Source: Pelagibius sp048268885 (GTDB lineage: Bacteria; Pseudomonadota; Alphaproteobacteria; Kiloniellales; Kiloniellaceae). From it: DNA of 64,000 nucleotides. Below the pieces are notes generated by a model. It did not search any database. It was not told the DNA's origin and was given only the letters and a program-made list of their open reading frames with translations. The stretch is taken from assembly GCA_048268885.1 (NCBI GenBank), contig JBLWUP010000009.1, positions 62,001 through 126,000 of the forward strand, read 5' to 3'. The translations under genes were made by a program, and so were the position numbers. Numbering within the stretch: the stretch's first letter is position 1; each line of letters opens with the position of its first letter. Positions 60,368 through 64,000 of the stretch are shown here, piece by piece.

Positions 60368-61312
60368 TTGAGTCAGTCTAGCGGCGCCGGTGGGGCGCTT
60401 GTGCCTCCTGTCGCCATCGGTTTCATCGGCCTGGGCCAGATGGGCATCCCCATGGCGCACCAACTGCTGCGGGCAGGCTTCACCGTGAAGGCCTTCGACG
60501 CGGCGCCGGCGGCGCGGGCGAACTTCGAGGCGGTGACCGGGACCGCCGCGGTGGAAAGCGCCGCGGCGGCCTGCCACGACGTCGCGGCGGTGATCACCAT
60601 GCTGCCCGACGGCAAGATTGTCCGCGGCGTCCTCTTGGGCGCGGGAGATGAAATCGGCGTCGTGGCGGCGGCCGAGCCCGGCACCATCTTCATCGACATG
60701 AGCTCGTCTTCCCCCGTCGATACGCGGTCTCTGGCGGCGGTGCTGCAGCCGGACGGCTATCCCGTGGTGGACGCGCCGGTCTCCGGCGGCGTGAAGCGTG
60801 CCCTAGACGGTTCCCTGGCGATCATGGCCGGCGGCGAGGCCGACACCGTCGCGCGCGTCCGGCCGCTGCTCTCGGCCATGGGCGCGGCGGTCTTCGCGAC
60901 CGGACCGCTCGGCTCCGGCCACGCGATGAAGGCGCTCAACAACTACGTCTCGGCGGCGGGCCTCGTCGCCGCGGCCGAGGCGATCCTCGTGGGGCAGCGT
61001 TTCGGGCTGGATCCGGAGGTGATCGTCGACGTGCTGAACGCCTCTACCGGGCGCAACAACAGCACCGACAAGAAAATGAAGCAGCAGGTGCTCTCCGGCG
61101 ACTTCGCCTCGGGCTTCTCCCTGGGCCTCATGGCCAAGGACCTGCACACCGCTGCCGAGATCGCCCGTCACGCCGCCATCGCCGCGCCGCTGGCGGAGGC
61201 CTGCGAGGGCCTTTGGGCCGAGGCCGACGCGACGCTCGGCGCCGGCGCGGACCATACGGAGATCTATCGTTATCTCGCCGGACTGCAGGCCGCCGACAAG
61301 GACGCGCCATGA
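60368..61312 (+). CDS. Beta-hydroxyacid dehydrogenase (3-hydroxyisobutyrate dehydrogenase family)
   Basis: A 314-residue NAD(P) enzyme. 'AIGFIGLGQMGIPMAHQLLR' is the cofactor motif, 'VDAPVSGGVKRALDGSLAIM' the substrate-binding signature and K in 'GSGHAMKALNNYV' the catalytic Lys. It oxidises a 3-hydroxy acid such as 3-hydroxyisobutyrate or reduces tartronate semialdehyde. The TTG start has GGGGAGA upstream. Its stop overlaps the next gene by ATGA. It follows a repeat element and lacks the TGATATATCACA site, so it may be a separate unit. Confidence 0.9.
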   Translation: MSQSSGAGGALVPPVAIGFIGLGQMGIPMAHQLLRAGFTVKAFDAAPAARANFEAVTGTAAVESAAAACHDVAAVITMLPDGKIVRGVLLGAGDEIGVVAAAEPGTIFIDMSSSSPVDTRSLAAVLQPDGYPVVDAPVSGGVKRALDGSLAIMAGGEADTVARVRPLLSAMGAAVFATGPLGSGHAMKALNNYVSAAGLVAAAEAILVGQRFGLDPEVIVDVLNASTGRNNSTDKKMKQQVLSGDFASGFSLGLMAKDLHTAAEIARHAAIAAPLAEACEGLWAEADATLGAGADHTEIYRYLAGLQAADKDAP

Positions 61313-62118
61313 CGCAGGACGGCACGCCCTGCTGCTACGAGGTCTTTGCCCTGCGCTACGCGACCGTCCAGCGGCAGCCGCAGGAAAACTTCATCTCGCC
61401 CGATCCTCATGACGGCCCGCTGTCGATGGACTACTTCGTCTGGTTGATCCGGGGCGAGGGCCGCGCCATCGTGGTGGACACGGGCTTCGGCGCGGAGGCG
61501 GCCCGGCAGCGGGGTCGCACTCTGCTGCAAGCGCCGGCCGAAGCCCTGGCCGCGCTGGACGTCGACTGCGCGGCGGTGGCCGATGTCGTCATCACCCACC
61601 TGCACTACGACCACGCCGGCAATCTGCAGGACTTCCCCCAGGCGCGCTTTCATCTGCAGGACGCGGAGATCGCCTATGCGACCGGCCGGCTGATGTGCCA
61701 CGACATGCTGCGCCATGCCTATGACGTCGAAGACGTCGTCGCCATGGTCCGCCGGGTCTATGCCGGGCGCGTCGTCTTCCACGAGGGCGAATCGGAGATC
61801 GCCCCCGGGGTGACGCTCCACCGCATCGGCGGTCATACCAAGGGGCTGCAGGCGGTGCGCGTGCGCACGGCGCGGGGCCATGTGGTGCTGGCCTCGGATG
61901 CGACGCATTACTACGCCAACATCCGCCGGCGCGACCCCTTTCCCATCGTCGTTGACGTCGGCGCCATGCTGGAAGGTTACCGGACCCTTGAACAGCTGGC
62001 CGACAGTGAAGACCATATCGTGCCCGGGCATGACCCCGAGGTCATGCGCCGCTATCCCGCCGTGGAGAATGTCGATGCGCAGGCCGTGGCCCTGCACTTG
62101 CCGCCGGCCCTGTCTTGA
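61309..62118 (+). CDS. MBL-fold hydrolase, N-acyl homoserine lactonase type
   Basis: A 269-residue metallo-beta-lactamase-fold protein. The metal motif is 'ITHLHYDHAGNLQDFPQARF', followed by 'HRIGGHTKGLQAV', 'VLASDATHYY' and 'IVPGHDPEVMRRYP'. This is the layout of AHL lactonases, but with no signalling genes nearby another lactone is more likely, perhaps one made or used in this pathway. Translation is coupled to the dehydrogenase gene by an ATGA overlap. Confidence 0.9.
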   Translation: MTQDGTPCCYEVFALRYATVQRQPQENFISPDPHDGPLSMDYFVWLIRGEGRAIVVDTGFGAEAARQRGRTLLQAPAEALAALDVDCAAVADVVITHLHYDHAGNLQDFPQARFHLQDAEIAYATGRLMCHDMLRHAYDVEDVVAMVRRVYAGRVVFHEGESEIAPGVTLHRIGGHTKGLQAVRVRTARGHVVLASDATHYYANIRRRDPFPIVVDVGAMLEGYRTLEQLADSEDHIVPGHDPEVMRRYPAVENVDAQAVALHLPPALS

Positions 62119-62160
62119 ACTGCTGGGGTCTTGAGCCGACGGGGCCTTGAGCCGCCGGGC
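62113..62160. repeat. Degenerate tandem repeat, 16 bp x 3, from a stop codon
   Basis: TCTTGAACTGCTGGGG, TCTTGAGCCGACGGGG and CCTTGAGCCGCCGGGC. Each holds TTGA; the first TGA is the stop of the MBL-fold gene. Confidence 0.75.
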
Positions 62161-62165
62161 TCCCG

Positions 62166-62681
62166 CTACGCCAGTTCCCAGATGTAGCCGATGGCAAACT
62201 TGTTCGCCTGTCGGTCTTCCATCGGCAGGGCGAGGTCGATCAGGGTGCAGTGCCGCCGGTTTTTATACGCCATGTCGTAGGCCAGGACCGTCGGGCGCTG
62301 TTCGAAGTAGACGACCTGGTCGGAACGCTTCCACAAGGCGTTGGCCTCGCCCTTGACGTGGTCGTCGGTGCGCTGGCCGACGACATCTTCGTTCCATTTG
62401 GCCTTCAATCCTTCGCCCATGAGGCGCATGCGGCTCTGCCGCTCCGCGGGATCCCATTCCTCGATGTAGATGTTGGACAGCAGGGCCGGAACCTCGGTCG
62501 GGTCGAAGGCCTGTTTCATCGCCAGACCGTGCTCCTTGAGCAGGCGAGACCAATAGTCGAAAAGCCGCCTGGCGTTGGCATTGCCGATCAGCTTCTGGAA
62601 TTCCATGGTATCGCGACCCGCGAGGATTTCCCCTGCGGTAGGCCCTGAAATCAGCCCTGGCGCGAGTAGGTCAGAATTCAT
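62166..62681 (-). CDS. PAS_5-type PAS domain protein
   Basis: A 171-residue protein made of one PAS domain of the alphaproteobacterial PAS_5 kind: 'RLFDYWSRLLKEHGLAM', 'DPTEVPALLSNIYIEEWDPA', 'RMRLMGEGLKAKWNEDVVGQ' and 'RHCTLIDLALPMED'. No output domain, so it is probably a sensor or adaptor working through another protein. Start 62681 is chosen; the ATG at 62606 ('MEFQKLIG') is a shorter alternative. Confidence 0.8.
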   Translation of the reverse strand: MNSDLLAPGLISGPTAGEILAGRDTMEFQKLIGNANARRLFDYWSRLLKEHGLAMKQAFDPTEVPALLSNIYIEEWDPAERQSRMRLMGEGLKAKWNEDVVGQRTDDHVKGEANALWKRSDQVVYFEQRPTVLAYDMAYKNRRHCTLIDLALPMEDRQANKFAIGYIWELA

Positions 62682-62735
62682 TCGACTTGACTGGTTTGCC
62701 CGCAGTGATGACGTCCGCCCGACAACCGACGGGCT

Positions 62736-62763
62736 ACAATAGATTCTTGTTTGCAATTTACAA
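62736..62763 (-). promoter_or_regulatory. Candidate promoter of the PAS protein gene
   Basis: On the minus strand TTGTAA, 16 bases, TATTGT, about 55 bases before the start codon, in the only AT-rich patch of this 224-base gap. The rest of the gap up to 62905 shows no gene. Confidence 0.4.
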
Positions 62764-62905
62764 TAGTAATTGGCCGGCCGGACAGCCGACGGGATGTCGC
62801 AGGCCCGAAGCCCCGATCAGTTGGTCGTATCTTGCGCCCTATCTGCGAAGAGTCCGTTAAGGCCCGGCGGTGGCGGCGGGGCCCTCTGCGAGCCAAATTT
62901 TCCGT

Positions 62906-63475
62906 TTAGGGCGCCGTCTCAGGGAAGGCGCGCGCGGTCATGCGGCGGCAGTGATCGCGGACGTCGGCCGGCCAGCGGTCGATCAGACTGCTGAAGCCTT
63001 CGCGCTGTCCGGCGAAGAGCGCGCGCGCTGCTTCCTCGAAGCCCGGCAGGTCCCCGGCCAGGGCCGATATGAAACGGTAGGCCGCGTCGCGCGCCGCCAC
63101 GTGGTTGTCCTTGTCGTGGCGGCGGGCGGTCTCGACCAGCTTGCGCAGCGCCGCGGAGGCGCCGCCCGGTTGGCGGTTCAGCCACTCCCAGTGGCGCGGC
63201 AGCAAGGTCACTTCGCGGGCCACCACGCCCAGTTTGGGCCGGCCCCGGCCGCGCGGGGCCGCTTCTGCCTGCGGGGGCCGGCGGGCGAGGATCTCGGCGG
63301 CGTCCCCGCGGGTGTCCACGTCGACCACCCGCCCGGTCGTGTCCTCAAAGACCAGCAGCGGGGCGTCGCAGCCATGCTCCTCGGCCGCTTTCACGGCCAG
63401 GGTCACCTCGGCGAGGTCACCTTGGGCGAGGCGCTGGTGGCCCTCGAAGGCGGTGAAGGCAGGCGTGTCCGACAT
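62906..63475 (-). CDS. DUF2239 family protein
   Basis: A 189-residue protein of the DUF2239 family, recognised by 'LPLLVFEDTTGRVVDVDTRG'-like N-terminal sequence (here 'APLLVFEDTTGRVVDVDTRG'), 'RGRPKLGVVAREVTLLPRHW' and 'LNRQPGGASAALRKLVETAR'. 'RPKLGV' and the following ribbon-helix-like segment suggest a DNA-binding regulator, which is inference. Two TATCCGG motifs lie 35-75 bases upstream. The start ATG follows AGGAGATCCCC. Confidence 0.85.
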   Translation of the reverse strand: MSDTPAFTAFEGHQRLAQGDLAEVTLAVKAAEEHGCDAPLLVFEDTTGRVVDVDTRGDAAEILARRPPQAEAAPRGRGRPKLGVVAREVTLLPRHWEWLNRQPGGASAALRKLVETARRHDKDNHVAARDAAYRFISALAGDLPGFEEAARALFAGQREGFSSLIDRWPADVRDHCRRMTARAFPETAP

Positions 63476-63510
63476 GGGGATCTCCTCGGAAACTCAGGTT
63501 TCCGAGGTTT

Positions 63511-63548
63511 TATCCGGGTAAAAATAGAAAGTCAATTGTATCCGGATA
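63511..63548. promoter_or_regulatory. Two TATCCGGRTAAAAA direct repeats
   Basis: TATCCGGGTAAAAA at 63511 and TATCCGGATAAAAA at 63539, exactly 28 bases apart, in the short gap between pmbA and the DUF2239 gene. TATCCGGATA is a perfect palindrome. The 28-base spacing, close to three helical turns, suggests two regulator dimers on one face. Autoregulation by the DUF2239 protein is one possibility. Confidence 0.55.
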
Positions 63549-63561
63549 AAAAGACAGCGGC

Positions 63562-64000
63562 TCAGTTCCCGGCCAGCATCATGCCGTCGATGCGCAGGGT
63601 CGGGGCATTGGCGCCGTATTTGAAGACCAGGTCGTTGGCCGGCGTCATGTTGAGGAACATGTCCTTCAGGTTGCCGGCCACCGTGGCTTCGCTGATCGGG
63701 GTCGTCAGTTCGCCCTTTTCGATGCGGAAGCCGGAAGCGCCGCGCGAGTAGTCGCCGGTCACCCCGTTGATGCCCATGCCCATCATGCCGGTGACGTAGA
63801 AGCCGTCCTCGATGTCGGCCATGAGTTCGGCGGGCGAGAGCTCGCCCGGCTCCATGTAGAGGTTGGAGGTGCTGGGCGAGGGCGGGCTGGAGGTGCCGCG
63901 CGCCGCATGGCCGGTCGACTGGAGGCCGAGCTGCCGGGCCGAGCTCAGGTCCAGGATCCAGGTGGTGAGGCGGCCCTGGTCGACGATGTTGAGCCGCCGG
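63562..64000 (-). CDS. pmbA: TldD/PmbA family metalloprotease subunit, 3' part
   Basis: The C-terminal 145 residues of a PmbA (TldE) protein; the start lies beyond the right edge. Visible are 'LTTWILDLSSARQLGLQSTG', 'NLYMEPGELSPAELMADIED', 'VTGMMGMGINGVTGDYSRGA' and 'LKDMFLNMTPANDLVFKYGA', all characteristic. PmbA pairs with TldD to degrade unfolded peptides, mature microcins or antitoxins. The frame is intact through the window end. Confidence 0.95.
   Translation of the reverse strand, partial: RRLNIVDQGRLTTWILDLSSARQLGLQSTGHAARGTSSPPSPSTSNLYMEPGELSPAELMADIEDGFYVTGMMGMGINGVTGDYSRGASGFRIEKGELTTPISEATVAGNLKDMFLNMTPANDLVFKYGANAPTLRIDGMMLAGN

Noticed and set aside
61309..62118. MBL-fold gene considered as part of a quorum-quenching system
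   Set aside because: No LuxI/LuxR pair or AHL acylase nearby; coupling to a dehydrogenase gene favours a metabolic role.

Overview
The window is high-GC, densely packed chromosomal DNA of an alphaproteobacterium, most likely a Rhodospirillales/Rhodovibrionales-type organism. Pointers are the run ribF-ileS-lspA-DUF3035 lipoprotein-M16-M16, an endonuclease-type MutL, Coq7, GluQ, the lpxL/lpxK/DUF374/msbA block, and two DctPQM TRAP transporters. No rRNA operon, phage, integrase or transposase is visible. The one tRNA is Leu(CAA). The last gene (pmbA) runs off the right edge.

Layout. 1-4.2 kb: DmdA-like methyltransferase, cupin, acetyltransferase, HNH-like protein, NUDIX protein. 4.4-10.5 kb: an uptake/oxidation locus with a GMC oxidoreductase divergent from a DctPQM TRAP transporter and an IclR regulator; the divergent promoter holds two inverted repeats built from one half-site. 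10.6-24.9 kb: housekeeping and small genes (gluQ, AlkA-type glycosylase, esterase, HNH protein, coq7-dsbB-DedA, double cold-shock protein, tRNA-Leu, pteridine-reductase-like SDR), a soluble histidine kinase facing two response regulators, an ArsC-like protein, an MFS transporter that looks frameshifted at its end, and a MaoC/PhaJ hydratase. 25-41 kb: core block (ribF, ileS, lspA, BamF-type lipoprotein, M16 pair, mutL, rluB-rsmD, tadA), plus a half-size UPF0016 Mn exporter candidate preceded by a well-conserved yybP-ykoY manganese riboswitch. 41-51.6 kb: speD-speE, purD, xseA, an M23 peptidase and a lipid A block that lacks waaA. 52.8-62.1 kb: the most unusual locus. A GntR/FCD regulator is divergent from a PanB-like protein with two substituted metal ligands, a DUF6166-like protein, a second DctPQM transporter and a phytanoyl-CoA-dioxygenase-type oxygenase. 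Next come a membrane di-iron hydroxylase with a small membrane protein, then a beta-hydroxyacid dehydrogenase and an MBL-fold lactonase-type hydrolase.

The strongest candidate for an undescribed system is that 52.8-62.1 kb locus. Its two putative promoters (before the PanB-like gene and before the hydroxylase gene) carry the same 12-mer TGATATATCACA directly after the -10 box, consistent with one GntR repressor controlling both. The substrate is unknown.

On a different scale, the window is rich in short palindromic repeat families between genes. It also holds more than a dozen short tandem duplications (12-33 bp, 2-5 copies) at gene ends, several of which span the stop codon.
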